From positions 124,001-188,000 of the forward strand of contig NZ_NPKO01000012.1 in the NCBI RefSeq assembly GCF_008329605.1: a stretch of DNA of 64,000 nt. Reading direction: 5' to 3'. This stretch comes from Mycolicibacterium sp. P9-64. Its GTDB lineage: Bacteria > Actinomycetota > Actinomycetes > Mycobacteriales > Mycobacteriaceae. How positions within the stretch are numbered: the first letter of the stretch is position 1; each line of letters begins with the position of its first letter. Both the position numbers and the translations under genes were made by a program. Under the pieces are notes generated by a model, which did no database searches, was not told the DNA's origin, and saw only the letters and a list, made by a program, of their open reading frames with translations. Below, one piece after another: positions 25,785 to 33,477 of this stretch.

Positions 25785-25798
25785 TAGAACACGTTCCA
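25785..25798. promoter_or_regulatory. KstR-type operator in front of the SDR gene
   Basis: TAGAACACGTTCCA fits TnnAACnnGTTnnA, the published consensus for KstR, the TetR repressor of mycobacterial sterol catabolism. The flanking bases extend the dyad (ACT...AGT, 25783-25800). It lies 45 bases before the SDR start, in the promoter zone. Binding is inferred from the motif alone. Confidence 0.6.
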
Positions 25799-25842
25799 GT
25801 TCGGCTGCTAGCCTTGGCGCGGGCAGACGAAAGGAAACGGCG

Positions 25843-26688
25843 ATGGCAGGAACTCTCGAAGGACGGGTGGCGTACATCACGGGCGCCGCGCGCGGCCAAG
25901 GGCGGGCGCACGCCGTGCGCCTGGCTTCCGAGGGCGCCGACATCGTCGCCATCGACGTCTGTGGACCCGTGACGAACACCGTCACCTATCCGATGCCCAC
26001 GTCGGAGGATCTCGCGGAGACGGTGCGACTGGTCGAGCAGACGGGCCGCAAGGTGCTCGCCCGCGAGGTCGACATCCGCGACCTCGCCGCCCAGCAGCAG
26101 ATCGTTGCCGATGCCATCGAGCAGTTCGGCAGGCTCGACGTCGTCGTCGCGAACGCTGGCATCCTCAGCTGGGGCCGGATGTTCGAGATGTCCGAGGAGC
26201 AGTGGGACACCGTCATCGACGTGAACCTGAACGGCACGTGGCGCACCGTGCGGGCGGCCGTGCCCGCGATGATCGAGGCGGGCAACGGTGGGTCGATCAT
26301 CATCGTGAGCTCGTCGGCGGGAACGAAGGCCACGCCAGGAAACGGGCACTACTCGGCGTCCAAGCACGGCCTCGTCGCGATCACCAACGCGTTGGCAATC
26401 GAGGTGGGGGAGTTCGGGATTCGAGTCAACTCGATTCACCCCTACTCGATCGACACCCCGATGGTCGAGAAGGACGCCATGATGGAGGTGTTCGGCAAGT
26501 GGCCGGCCTTCCTGCACAGCTTCGCCCCGATGCCGTACAAGCCCGTCAACCACGACGGCAAGAAGGGCCTTCAGGAATTCATGACGCCCGAAGAGGTTTC
26601 GGACGTGGTCGCGTGGCTGGCCAGCGACGGATCGGCGACGATCTCGGGCTCCCAGATCGCCGTCGACCGCGGCACCGCCAAGTACTGA
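25843..26688 (+). CDS. Mycofactocin-type SDR family oxidoreductase
   Basis: A 281-residue short-chain dehydrogenase. The cofactor motif TGAARGQGRAHAVRLA (about residues 12-27) and the NAG motif are present. The catalytic Ser-Tyr-Lys is found as SSSAG...HYSASKHG. The AARGQGRAHAVRLA form and the insertion after the second beta strand (CGPVTNTVTYPMPTSEDL) are typical of the mycofactocin-coupled SDR subfamily, which keeps NAD bound and passes electrons to mycofactocin. The position equals Rv0687. A KstR-like operator upstream suggests a sterol or terpenoid alcohol substrate, which is inference. Confidence 0.85.
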   Translation: MAGTLEGRVAYITGAARGQGRAHAVRLASEGADIVAIDVCGPVTNTVTYPMPTSEDLAETVRLVEQTGRKVLAREVDIRDLAAQQQIVADAIEQFGRLDVVVANAGILSWGRMFEMSEEQWDTVIDVNLNGTWRTVRAAVPAMIEAGNGGSIIIVSSSAGTKATPGNGHYSASKHGLVAITNALAIEVGEFGIRVNSIHPYSIDTPMVEKDAMMEVFGKWPAFLHSFAPMPYKPVNHDGKKGLQEFMTPEEVSDVVAWLASDGSATISGSQIAVDRGTAKY

Positions 26689-26854
26689 CTCCCTCGCGCT
26701 CGTGACGTCCCAAGCGCAGAGCGAACGGCGTATCGCCGACGGGCCGACCGTGGCGTCGATCGGCAGATGCACGCGTACGGACATGCGATGCATGCGTTCA
26801 TGGCGACGGCACCGGACTGTGCCGAATGATCTTGGGGTGCGGAGTGAGCCGAAC

Positions 26855-28096
26855 TTAGTCCTGTTCTGCCAGCACGGCAGCCAATTGATCAACGGCCCAG
26901 TCGATCTCCGACTCGGTGATGACCAGCGGCGGCGCGAAGCGAAGGGTGGAGCCGTGCGTGTCCTTGACCAGCACGCCGCGCTCGGCCAGTTGCAGGCTGA
27001 CGTGCTTGCCGGTGCCGAGGCGCGGCTCGAGGTCGACGCCCGCCCAGAGGCCGCGGCCGCGGACGGCGAGCACGCCGTGACCGATCAGGTCGCTCAGCCG
27101 ACGATGCAGGTGTTCACCGAGTTCGGCTGAGCGCGTCTGGAACTCGCCGCGGGCGAGCATCGCGACCACGGTGCTGCCGATCGCCGCCGCCAACGGGTTA
27201 CCGCCGAAGGTGGAGCCGTGCTCGCCGGGGTGCAGGACGCCAAGGACGTCGCGGTTGGCCACCACGGCCGAGAGCGGAACGATGCCGCCACCGAGTGCCT
27301 TGCCCAGGAGGTACATGTCGGGAACCACGCCCCAGTGGTCGCACGCGAAGGTCTTTCCGGTGCGGGCAAGGCCTGCCTGGATCTCGTCGGCGATCATCAG
27401 CACGTTGCGGTCGGTGCACAGTGCACGTACGCGCGGCAGGTAGTCGTCCGGCGGCACGATGATGCCCGCCTCGCCCTGGATCGGCTCGAGCAGTACGGCG
27501 ACGGTGTTGTCGTCGATCGCGGCGGCCAGAGCATCGGCGTCGCCGAACGGCACCGCGCGGAAGCCAGGGGTGTACGGACCGAAGCCGCGGCGTGCTGTCT
27601 CGTCGTCGGAGAAGCTGATGATGGTGGTAGTGCGGCCGTGAAAGTTGTTGTGCGCGACGATGATGTTGGACTCACCGGCGGGAACGCCCTTGACGTCGGT
27701 GCCCCACTTGCGGGCCACCTTGATGCCACTCTCGACGGCCTCTGCGCCGCTGTTCATCGGCAGCACCATGTCCTTGCCGCACAACTGCGCCAGCGCCGCA
27801 CAGAACGGGCCGAGCCGGTCGGAATGGAAGGCGCGGCTGACGAGGGTGACGGCGTCGAGTTGAGCGTGTGCCGTCGCGGTGATCTCCGGGTTGCGATGCC
27901 CGAAGTTCACCGCCGAGTAGGCAGCCAAGCAGTCCAGGTAGCGCCTGCCGTCGACGTCGGTGATCCAGACGCCCTCCGCGGAGGTGGCGACCACGGGCAA
28001 CGGCGAGTAGTTGTGCGCCGCGTATTGATCGTCGATTGCGATGGCGGCCTCGGTGGCCTTGCCGGATTGTGTCGTCACGTTGTCGAGGATGGTCAC
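26855..28096 (-). CDS. rocD: Ornithine aminotransferase
   Basis: PLP-dependent ornithine delta-aminotransferase, 413 residues, converting ornithine to glutamate semialdehyde. Class-III signatures are MNSGAEAVESGIKVAR, FHGRTTTIIS, LLEPIQGEAGI, MIADEIQAGLARTG and the Schiff-base Lys in LLGKALGGGIVPLSA. GTG 28096 overlaps the stop of ddaH (GTGA), so the pair is coupled. It is one intact gene here; in M. tuberculosis H37Rv the counterpart is split as rocD1/rocD2. Confidence 0.93.
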   Translation of the reverse strand: MTILDNVTTQSGKATEAAIAIDDQYAAHNYSPLPVVATSAEGVWITDVDGRRYLDCLAAYSAVNFGHRNPEITATAHAQLDAVTLVSRAFHSDRLGPFCAALAQLCGKDMVLPMNSGAEAVESGIKVARKWGTDVKGVPAGESNIIVAHNNFHGRTTTIISFSDDETARRGFGPYTPGFRAVPFGDADALAAAIDDNTVAVLLEPIQGEAGIIVPPDDYLPRVRALCTDRNVLMIADEIQAGLARTGKTFACDHWGVVPDMYLLGKALGGGIVPLSAVVANRDVLGVLHPGEHGSTFGGNPLAAAIGSTVVAMLARGEFQTRSAELGEHLHRRLSDLIGHGVLAVRGRGLWAGVDLEPRLGTGKHVSLQLAERGVLVKDTHGSTLRFAPPLVITESEIDWAVDQLAAVLAEQD

Positions 28097-28995
28097 GGGT
28101 GCACCTCGAGCGTGCAGCATTTGACGGATCCGCCGCCCTTGAGCAATTCGGAAAGGTCGATGCCGATCGGCTCGAAGCCTGCGTCGGCGAGTTGTGCGGC
28201 AAAACCGACGGCCGCCGCGGGGTGGAACACGTGCAGGCCGTCAGACACGACGTTGAGGCCGAGGACGTAGGCGTCGGCGCTGGCCACCTCGATGGCATCG
28301 GGGAACAGCTCCTTCAGCAGGGCGCGGGACTCCTCGCTGAAGGCCGTCGGGTAGTAGGCGATGGTGTCGTCGTCGAGCACCGCCAGCGCGGTGTCGAGGT
28401 GATAGAAGCGGGGATCGACCAGTTCGAGGCTGACCAGCGGCATGCCGATCATCTCGGCGATCTCGTCATGCGCCTGCCGGTCGGTGCGAAAACCGTATCC
28501 CGCCAACACCATCGAGCCGACGACCAGCAGGTCGCCCTGGCCTTCGTTGGTGCGCTTGGTGCGCAGCGGTTCGAAGCCGTGGGCGGACATCCACTCGGCA
28601 TACGCGGCCGCTTCGCCTGCGCGCTGAGGGTAGGCGAAGCGGGCGACGACGGCCCTGCCGCCGACGATCAGGCCGCCGTTCGCGGCATAGACCATGTCGG
28701 GCAGTCCTGCGACGGGCTCGACCAGCTCGACGGTGTGGCCAAGCGACTCATACGTTTCGCGAAGGACCTCCCACTGCCGGACCGCGAGTTCGGCGTCGAC
28801 CGGAGTCTCGGTGTCCATCCAGGGGTTGATGGCGTACTCGACGGTGAAGTGGGTGGGGGCGGTCATGGCGTAGTGGCGGATACGGGGAGTACGGGTGCGC
28901 TGCCGCTGTCTGTCGGCGCCGGGGCGCCCCTGGGAATCTGCGGCGACGTCTGGGCTCGAAGGGGTAACGGTGCCGGCCACGTCTGAGATCGTCAT
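28093..28995 (-). CDS. ddaH: Dimethylargininase / amidinotransferase-family hydrolase
   Basis: A 300-residue protein of the DDAH/arginine deiminase fold. The catalytic His is in FYHLDTALAVL and the nucleophile Cys in GGGSVKCCTLEV. The family hydrolyses N-methylated arginines to citrulline plus methylamines, or releases ornithine in related enzymes. Residues 1-43 (before MTAPTHFTVEYAINPWMD) look disordered; an internal ATG at 28866 could be the true start, but the candidate promoter places ATG 28995 at +1. It is coupled to rocD; together they suggest arginine catabolism to glutamate. Confidence 0.85.
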   Translation of the reverse strand: MTISDVAGTVTPSSPDVAADSQGRPGADRQRQRTRTPRIRHYAMTAPTHFTVEYAINPWMDTETPVDAELAVRQWEVLRETYESLGHTVELVEPVAGLPDMVYAANGGLIVGGRAVVARFAYPQRAGEAAAYAEWMSAHGFEPLRTKRTNEGQGDLLVVGSMVLAGYGFRTDRQAHDEIAEMIGMPLVSLELVDPRFYHLDTALAVLDDDTIAYYPTAFSEESRALLKELFPDAIEVASADAYVLGLNVVSDGLHVFHPAAAVGFAAQLADAGFEPIGIDLSELLKGGGSVKCCTLEVHP

Positions 28996-29002
28996 GTATT
29001 AA

Positions 29003-29031
29003 ACGATATTGCTGGTAGTCGACGCAATCAA
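29003..29031 (-). promoter_or_regulatory. Candidate ddaH-rocD promoter (leaderless)
   Basis: On the minus strand, TTGATT (29031-29026), a 17-base spacer and TATCGT (29008-29003). The ddaH ATG at 28995 would be +1, i.e. leaderless. The -35 overlaps an inverted ATTGCG box (29023-29028). Confidence 0.5.
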
Positions 29032-29098
29032 TCGCCACTCATTGCGTATTAGGGCGCGATCCATTGCGCCAGACGTATCATTGCGGTGATTCATTGCG
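29023..29098. promoter_or_regulatory. Array of ATTGCG boxes, probable Lrp-type operator
   Basis: ATTGCG occurs at 29041-29046, 29063-29068, 29080-29085 and 29093-29098, and inverted (CGCAAT) at 29023-29028. All are inside the 124-base divergent region between ddaH and the Lrp gene. Multiple spaced boxes suit an oligomeric Lrp/AsnC protein controlling both directions. Confidence 0.65.
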
Positions 29099-29119
29099 TT
29101 ACGACGGGAGTGTGGCCTG

Positions 29120-29566
29120 GTGGACCGTCTGGACGAGACCGACGAGCTCATCCTCGCCGAGTTGGGGGAGCACGCCAGAGCGACGTTCGCCGAGATCGGG
29201 CAGCGGGTGAACCTGTCCGCACCTGCCGTCAAACGGCGCGTCGATCGCATGCTCGACAACGGCGTCATCCGCGGCTTCACCACCATCGTCGACCGCAATG
29301 CCATCGGTTGGACGACTGAGGCGTACGTACAGGTCTACTGCCACGGCACGATTGCGCCACAAGAACTCCGGCGTGCCTGGGTCGACATCCCCGAGATCGT
29401 CAGCGCTGCGACGGTGACGGGAACAGCCGACGCGATCTTGCACGTACTCGCCCGCGACATGCGGCATTTGGAGGAGGCGCTCGAACGCATCCGCACCAGT
29501 GCGGACATCGAGCGCAGCGAAAGCATCGTCGTGTTGTCGAACATCATCGAGCGCACGCGCCCGTGA
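29120..29566 (+). CDS. Lrp/AsnC-family transcriptional regulator
   Basis: A 148-residue Lrp/AsnC regulator. The N-terminal HTH (LDETDELILAEL, then TFAEIGQRVNLSAPAVKRRV) is followed by a RAM ligand domain (about residues 70-140). It is divergent from ddaH-rocD across the ATTGCG array, so it probably responds to arginine or ornithine and controls that operon and itself. A comparable regulator accompanies the rocD genes of M. tuberculosis (Rv2324, from memory). GTG start; GGGAG lies nine bases upstream. Confidence 0.87.
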   Translation: MDRLDETDELILAELGEHARATFAEIGQRVNLSAPAVKRRVDRMLDNGVIRGFTTIVDRNAIGWTTEAYVQVYCHGTIAPQELRRAWVDIPEIVSAATVTGTADAILHVLARDMRHLEEALERIRTSADIERSESIVVLSNIIERTRP

Positions 29567-29615
29567 TCGCAGGGTGGCGGACGTCGCTCCGAGCCGATCG
29601 TGTAAGAAAGCCCAC

Positions 29616-30797
29616 GTGACTACTAGTGCGGGCATCGTCATCGTCGGTGGGGGACTTGCCGCGTCGCGGACGGCCGAACAACTGCGCAAGGCGGAATTCG
29701 CCGGGCCGATCACGATCATCAGCGACGAGGACCATCTGCCCTACGACAGACCACCGCTGTCGAAGGAAGTGCTGCGCGCGGAGACCGACGACGTCGCGCT
29801 CAAGCCCGCTGAGTTCTACGCGGAGAACGACATCACGCTGCTGCTGGGCTCTGGCGCGACGAAGCTGGACACCGCCGCGCAGACGGTGACGCTGGCCAAC
29901 GGCGACGTAATCGGCTACGACGAGCTGGTGATCGCAACGGGACTGGTGCCCAAGCGAATTCCCTCGCTGCCCGACCTGGAGGGCATCCGGGTGCTGCGCA
30001 CCTTCGACGAAAGCCTCGCCCTGCGCAGGCACGCCGACTCGGCCGAACGCGCCGTCGTCATCGGCGCGGGCTTCATCGGCTGCGAGGTCGCGGCAAGCCT
30101 TCGCAAGCTCGGTGTCGCGGTGACCCTCGTCGAGCCGCAGCCCGCTCCGCTGGCGTCGGTGCTCGGTCGGCAGATCGGTGACCTGGTGGCAAGGTTGCAC
30201 CGCGCAGAGGGCGTCGACGTGCGTTGCGGGGTCGGGGTCACGGGTGTCACCGGCACCGGCCACGTCGAGAAGGTGGTGCTGTCCGACGGCACCGAGCTCG
30301 ACGCCGACATCGTCGTGGTGGGCATCGGCTCCCGACCGTCGACGGACTGGCTCGACGGCAGCGGCATCGCGGTCGACAACGGCGTGGTCTGTGACTCCGC
30401 AGGTCGCACCTCGGTACCCAACGTCTGGGCCATCGGTGACGTGGCGTCCTGGCAGGATGTGTCGGGACACCAAGTGCGCGTTGAGCATTGGAGCAACGTC
30501 GCCGATCAGGCCAGGACCATCGTGCCAACGATGCTCGGCGGCGAGGCGCCGTCCACGGTCGTGGTGCCCTACTTCTGGAGCGACCAGTACGACGTCAAGA
30601 TTCAATGCCTCGGCGAGCCGGAGGCCGACGACGTCGTGCACGTGGTCGAGGACGACGGGCGCAAGTTCCTTGCGTTCTACGAGCGTGACGGAGCCGTCGT
30701 CGGTGTGGTCGGCGGTGGCATGCCTGGCAAGGTGATGAAGCAGCGGAGCAAGATCGCCAACGGCGTGCCGATCGCCGACGTCCTGCCGACTCCCTAG
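29616..30797 (+). CDS. NAD(P)H-ferredoxin/rubredoxin reductase-type FAD protein
   Basis: A 393-residue flavoprotein. The FAD dinucleotide motif IVIVGGGLAASRTAEQL is at the N-terminus, the NAD motif AVVIGAGFIGCEVAASL is near residue 145, and the second FAD motif NVWAIGDVA is near 270; a C-terminal reductase domain follows. It feeds electrons to ferredoxins that serve P450s or oxygenases. It corresponds to Rv0688, which in M. tuberculosis directly follows the SDR; here the arginine block separates them. The start GTG 29616 is preceded by AAGAAAG. Confidence 0.88.
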   Translation: MTTSAGIVIVGGGLAASRTAEQLRKAEFAGPITIISDEDHLPYDRPPLSKEVLRAETDDVALKPAEFYAENDITLLLGSGATKLDTAAQTVTLANGDVIGYDELVIATGLVPKRIPSLPDLEGIRVLRTFDESLALRRHADSAERAVVIGAGFIGCEVAASLRKLGVAVTLVEPQPAPLASVLGRQIGDLVARLHRAEGVDVRCGVGVTGVTGTGHVEKVVLSDGTELDADIVVVGIGSRPSTDWLDGSGIAVDNGVVCDSAGRTSVPNVWAIGDVASWQDVSGHQVRVEHWSNVADQARTIVPTMLGGEAPSTVVVPYFWSDQYDVKIQCLGEPEADDVVHVVEDDGRKFLAFYERDGAVVGVVGGGMPGKVMKQRSKIANGVPIADVLPTP

Positions 30798-30849
30798 CGA
30801 TTTCGGCGCGATAACGTTCGCTCAGCGGCTGTTTGCGCGCCGAAATCGC
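30797..30849. terminator. Bidirectional intergenic palindrome between convergent genes
   Basis: GCGATTTCGGCGCG (30797-30810) pairs perfectly with 30836-30849 around a 25-base loop. It lies exactly between the convergent ferredoxin reductase and VOC genes. There is no T run. Similar GCGATTTCGGCGCG palindromes recur between convergent genes in mycobacteria as I remember them. Confidence 0.55.
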
Positions 30850-30850
30850 C

Positions 30851-32191
30851 CTAGAACTGGCCGAGGTAGAACCGGCTGCCCTGGTCGTCCACGCACTGCG
30901 CGGACGTGCCGTAGGACTGCTGTGACGGGTCCTCGATGACGGTGCCGCCTGCCTCGACGACGCGCGCCACCGCGGCCTCGACGTCGGAGACGGTCCACAT
31001 CGGCACTGTCGCCGGCTCGGTACTGCCGCCGGCGATGCCTGACATCGGATGTGACGGCTGAATCCCCCAGCCGTCGTCGATGCGGCCCGGCTCGAACGTC
31101 CAGAACAACACCCTGCCGAAGAAGGCCTTGAACGCTTCTGAGTCGGCGACCTCGTGCGTGATGTACGAAAGTTCGCCAGGCCCAGAACCATTCAGCTCCG
31201 GACGGGGCTCGCCGGCAACCGGCTGAAAAACCGCGAAGTTCATGCCCTGCGAATCCGTCGCGCCGAGTACCTCGCCGAAGTCGAACGTCTGAACCTCGTC
31301 GACCGTGCCGCCGCCAGCCAGGATGGACTGCCTGGCGCCGTCCAGGTCGGCGACCGCGTAGCAGCAGAACAGGGTGCGCGGTCCTGGCACGCTGAACAGC
31401 CCGATGCGCTGCTTGGTGTTGGTCACCCGGTGGGTGAGCGGGTCGTAGGTCCACCCGAGGACGTGACCGTAGAACGCTGCCGCGCGATCGGCGTCCGGCG
31501 TCCACACCGACACATAGCCCACGTCGCCGTGCTGGATGGGCGCCGGTGCACCGGTGACGGGGCCGCTGAGCATCCAGCGATGCCCGAACGGGTCGACGAT
31601 GGTGGCGGTGCGCGACCCGTAGTTCTCGTAGGGCTCACGCTGCACCTCGGCGCCCCGACCCCTGGCACGCTCCAGCGTTGCGTCGGTGTCGGGTACGTGC
31701 AGCATCAGGCTCACCGATGTCGATTGCGGGGCAGGAGCTTTCAGGCCGAGCTCGGGGTACTCGTCGGCCAGGTAGAACACACCGCCGCCGATGGCCAGCT
31801 CGGCATGTCCGGTGCGGCCGTCGTCCATCACGATCGGTTCACCAACGACGACTGCGCCAAGCGCATCGACGTACCAGGCGATCGCGTCGGCGGCGCCGTC
31901 GACGGCGAGATAGGGCACTGCAGCGGAGCGGGGTACGGCGGGCGCAACGGCGGGCATGCTCGTCTCGTTGAGCTCGGCGATGGCGGTATCGGTGCCACTC
32001 ATGACAACTCCTTCGGCTAGATTCGGATGTGCCTCAAAGAAATTCACAGCGGATTCCAGTCGAGCGCGCAGTCGCGCGGCGAACGCCGGATCCGGTTGCA
32101 CGGGAAGGTCGGCGCCGCGCAGCACGGTCAGCGGATCGTGGTCGTTCCGAGCCGGGTTATCGCCCGTCGCTCCGCTCGCCCCTTGGTTCAT
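30851..32191 (-). CDS. Triple-VOC-domain protein paired with an ECF sigma factor
   Basis: A 446-residue protein. About 60 N-terminal residues carry a helical motif (DPLTVLRGADLPVQPDPAF then AARLRARLESAV) that is often placed beside actinobacterial sigma genes. Three VOC/glyoxalase-type modules follow: about 80-215 (VPYLAVDGAADAIAWYV), 220-330 (GYVSVWTPDADRAAAFYG) and 340-446. Start ATG 32191 overlaps the sigma-gene stop (ATGA). A second in-frame ATG at 32002 (MSGTDT) has an excellent GAAGGAG site, so a 383-residue form without the N-terminus may also be made. The ligand or reaction is unknown; regulation of the sigma factor is an inference. Confidence 0.75.
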   Translation of the reverse strand: MNQGASGATGDNPARNDHDPLTVLRGADLPVQPDPAFAARLRARLESAVNFFEAHPNLAEGVVMSGTDTAIAELNETSMPAVAPAVPRSAAVPYLAVDGAADAIAWYVDALGAVVVGEPIVMDDGRTGHAELAIGGGVFYLADEYPELGLKAPAPQSTSVSLMLHVPDTDATLERARGRGAEVQREPYENYGSRTATIVDPFGHRWMLSGPVTGAPAPIQHGDVGYVSVWTPDADRAAAFYGHVLGWTYDPLTHRVTNTKQRIGLFSVPGPRTLFCCYAVADLDGARQSILAGGGTVDEVQTFDFGEVLGATDSQGMNFAVFQPVAGEPRPELNGSGPGELSYITHEVADSEAFKAFFGRVLFWTFEPGRIDDGWGIQPSHPMSGIAGGSTEPATVPMWTVSDVEAAVARVVEAGGTVIEDPSQQSYGTSAQCVDDQGSRFYLGQF

Positions 32192-32712
32192 GACTCCCTC
32201 CCTTCCCGTGTCGGGTATTCCTTCTTGAACGCGCGCCTGGCCCGCACCAGCAGGGCCTCGGTGGCGTGCACCGTTCTGCCGATCAGCTCGGCGCATTCGG
32301 GCACCGAACAGTCGTCGAGGTAGCGCAGGGACAGCACGGTGCGGTGTTGTTCGCCCAACCGGGCGAGCACGCTCTCGGCGACGATGCGGTCGACTTCGGC
32401 ATCCCAGTGGTCGGCGGGCTCGACCGGTTCTGGCAACTCGGCCACGGGCACGCTGAGCCGGTCGTGGCGCCGCCTGTAGTGATCGGCCAGCTTGTGCCGC
32501 GCCACTCCGATCAGCCACGGCACGGTGATCGCAGGCGGAGCCTGCTTCCGCGCGGCGTCCATCGCCGCAAGGAACGTCTCCGAAGTCAGGTCCTCGGCCG
32601 TGGCACGGTCGGGGCATCGTCGGACGAAGTACCCGTACACGTCCGGCAGAGCCACGTCGTAGAGCTCCAGCAGCGCGCGCGGGGCCCTCTGGGGATCCGG
32701 TTCGGCGCTCAC
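32188..32712 (-). CDS. ECF-type sigma-70 factor
   Basis: A 174-residue extracytoplasmic-function sigma factor. Region 2 is seen as PDVYGYFVRRCPDRATAEDL then TSETFLAAMDAA and VPWLIGVARHKLADHYRR; region 4 as LGEQHRTVLSLRYLDDCSV then ECAELIGRTVHATEALLVRA. The start is GTG 32712, with GAGGG almost abutting it, so the start is uncertain. It lies 43 bases after mftR on the same strand and overlaps the VOC gene, so mftR-sigma-VOC look like one operon. No classical zinc anti-sigma gene is present. Confidence 0.8.
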   Translation of the reverse strand: MSAEPDPQRAPRALLELYDVALPDVYGYFVRRCPDRATAEDLTSETFLAAMDAARKQAPPAITVPWLIGVARHKLADHYRRRHDRLSVPVAELPEPVEPADHWDAEVDRIVAESVLARLGEQHRTVLSLRYLDDCSVPECAELIGRTVHATEALLVRARRAFKKEYPTREGRES

Positions 32713-32755
32713 ACCCTCATCGTCGCCGTTGCGGGGCGAACTCCGACGCCCCAAC

Positions 32756-33385
32756 TCAGATCTTTTCGCGACCGAGCCCGGAGAGGCCGGCGCTGACGGT
32801 GTCGAACGCGTTGCCGAGCGCTCCCGGCAATGACTGCGATTCGTCGGCCAGCCAGTGCCCGTACGCAGACAGTGCGACGCCGAGCATCGTCCAGGCGACG
32901 GTCTGGGGCACCAGGTCTTCGGCCTTGGCGTCGATTCGGCGTGCCACGAACGCGGCAACCACGCCGCGCCACCCCGCATACATCGTCATCGAGTAGGCCT
33001 GCAGTGCGGCGGTCTCGAGGATGAGTCGCATGCGCTTGCGATGGATGGCGGTCTCGGCTTCGTCAAAGCTGTTGAACGCCAACAGTGCCGATCGCAGCGC
33101 GTCGCTGACGGCGGCGTCGTTGGGCACCGCGTCGAGCAGGTCGCGCATGTGGGCGAGGTAGGCATCGAAGTCGCCCCACGGGATGGCGTTCTTCGAGGAG
33201 TAGTAGCGGAACAGAGTGCGGCGGGCGATCCCGGCGGCATTCGCGACGTCGTCGACGCTGACCTCGTCGAAACCCTTGGTGGCGAACAGGTCGAGCGCGA
33301 CTTCGGTGATGTGATCCTGCGTGGTCGAGCGGCGCCGTCCCACGCGCGGGCTAGGGAGGCTCCGCCTGCCCTGATCACCAAGCAT
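32756..33385 (-). CDS. mftR: Mycofactocin system transcriptional regulator
   Basis: TetR-family regulator, 209 residues, divergent from mftA. The HTH is at about residues 20-65 (TTQDHITEVALDLFATKGF, then VDDVANAAGIARRTLFRYY and SSKNAIPWGDFD), which is the MftR pattern. MftR represses the mft operon and is relieved by long-chain acyl-CoA in M. smegmatis (published). ATG 33385 has GGAAGG at good distance; an upstream ATG (33457) would run into the operator. Confidence 0.93.
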   Translation of the reverse strand: MLGDQGRRSLPSPRVGRRRSTTQDHITEVALDLFATKGFDEVSVDDVANAAGIARRTLFRYYSSKNAIPWGDFDAYLAHMRDLLDAVPNDAAVSDALRSALLAFNSFDEAETAIHRKRMRLILETAALQAYSMTMYAGWRGVVAAFVARRIDAKAEDLVPQTVAWTMLGVALSAYGHWLADESQSLPGALGNAFDTVSAGLSGLGREKI

Positions 33386-33422
33386 GAGATCAACCCTTCC
33401 ATTTAGGCACTCGATGCCATAT

Positions 33423-33443
33423 TGTGTGCGACACAGGTCACAC
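33423..33443. promoter_or_regulatory. Dyad between mftR and mftA, candidate MftR operator
   Basis: TGTGT-GCG-ACACA (33423-33435) is a perfect dyad, nested with GTGTG (33424-33428) and CACAC (33439-33443). It is the only clear symmetry in the 92-base divergent region, 35-55 bases before mftA. The assignment to MftR is inferred from position. Confidence 0.5.
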
Positions 33444-33477
33444 TTGTCGAGACCCACGATACGAAAGGTGAATCCCC

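Noticed and set aside
26702..27130. Possible 142-codon gene after the SDR
   Set aside because: Most of it overlaps rocD in antisense, with no domain and no ribosome binding site; the 166-base SDR-rocD gap looks non-coding.
27218..28270. Open frame of 350 codons opposite rocD
   Set aside because: rocD has full aminotransferase motifs; the plus-strand frame has none.
29041..29098. ATTGCG repeats as a CRISPR-like or mobile-element repeat
   Set aside because: Six-base units with unequal spacing inside a promoter; far too short for CRISPR and better explained as regulator boxes.
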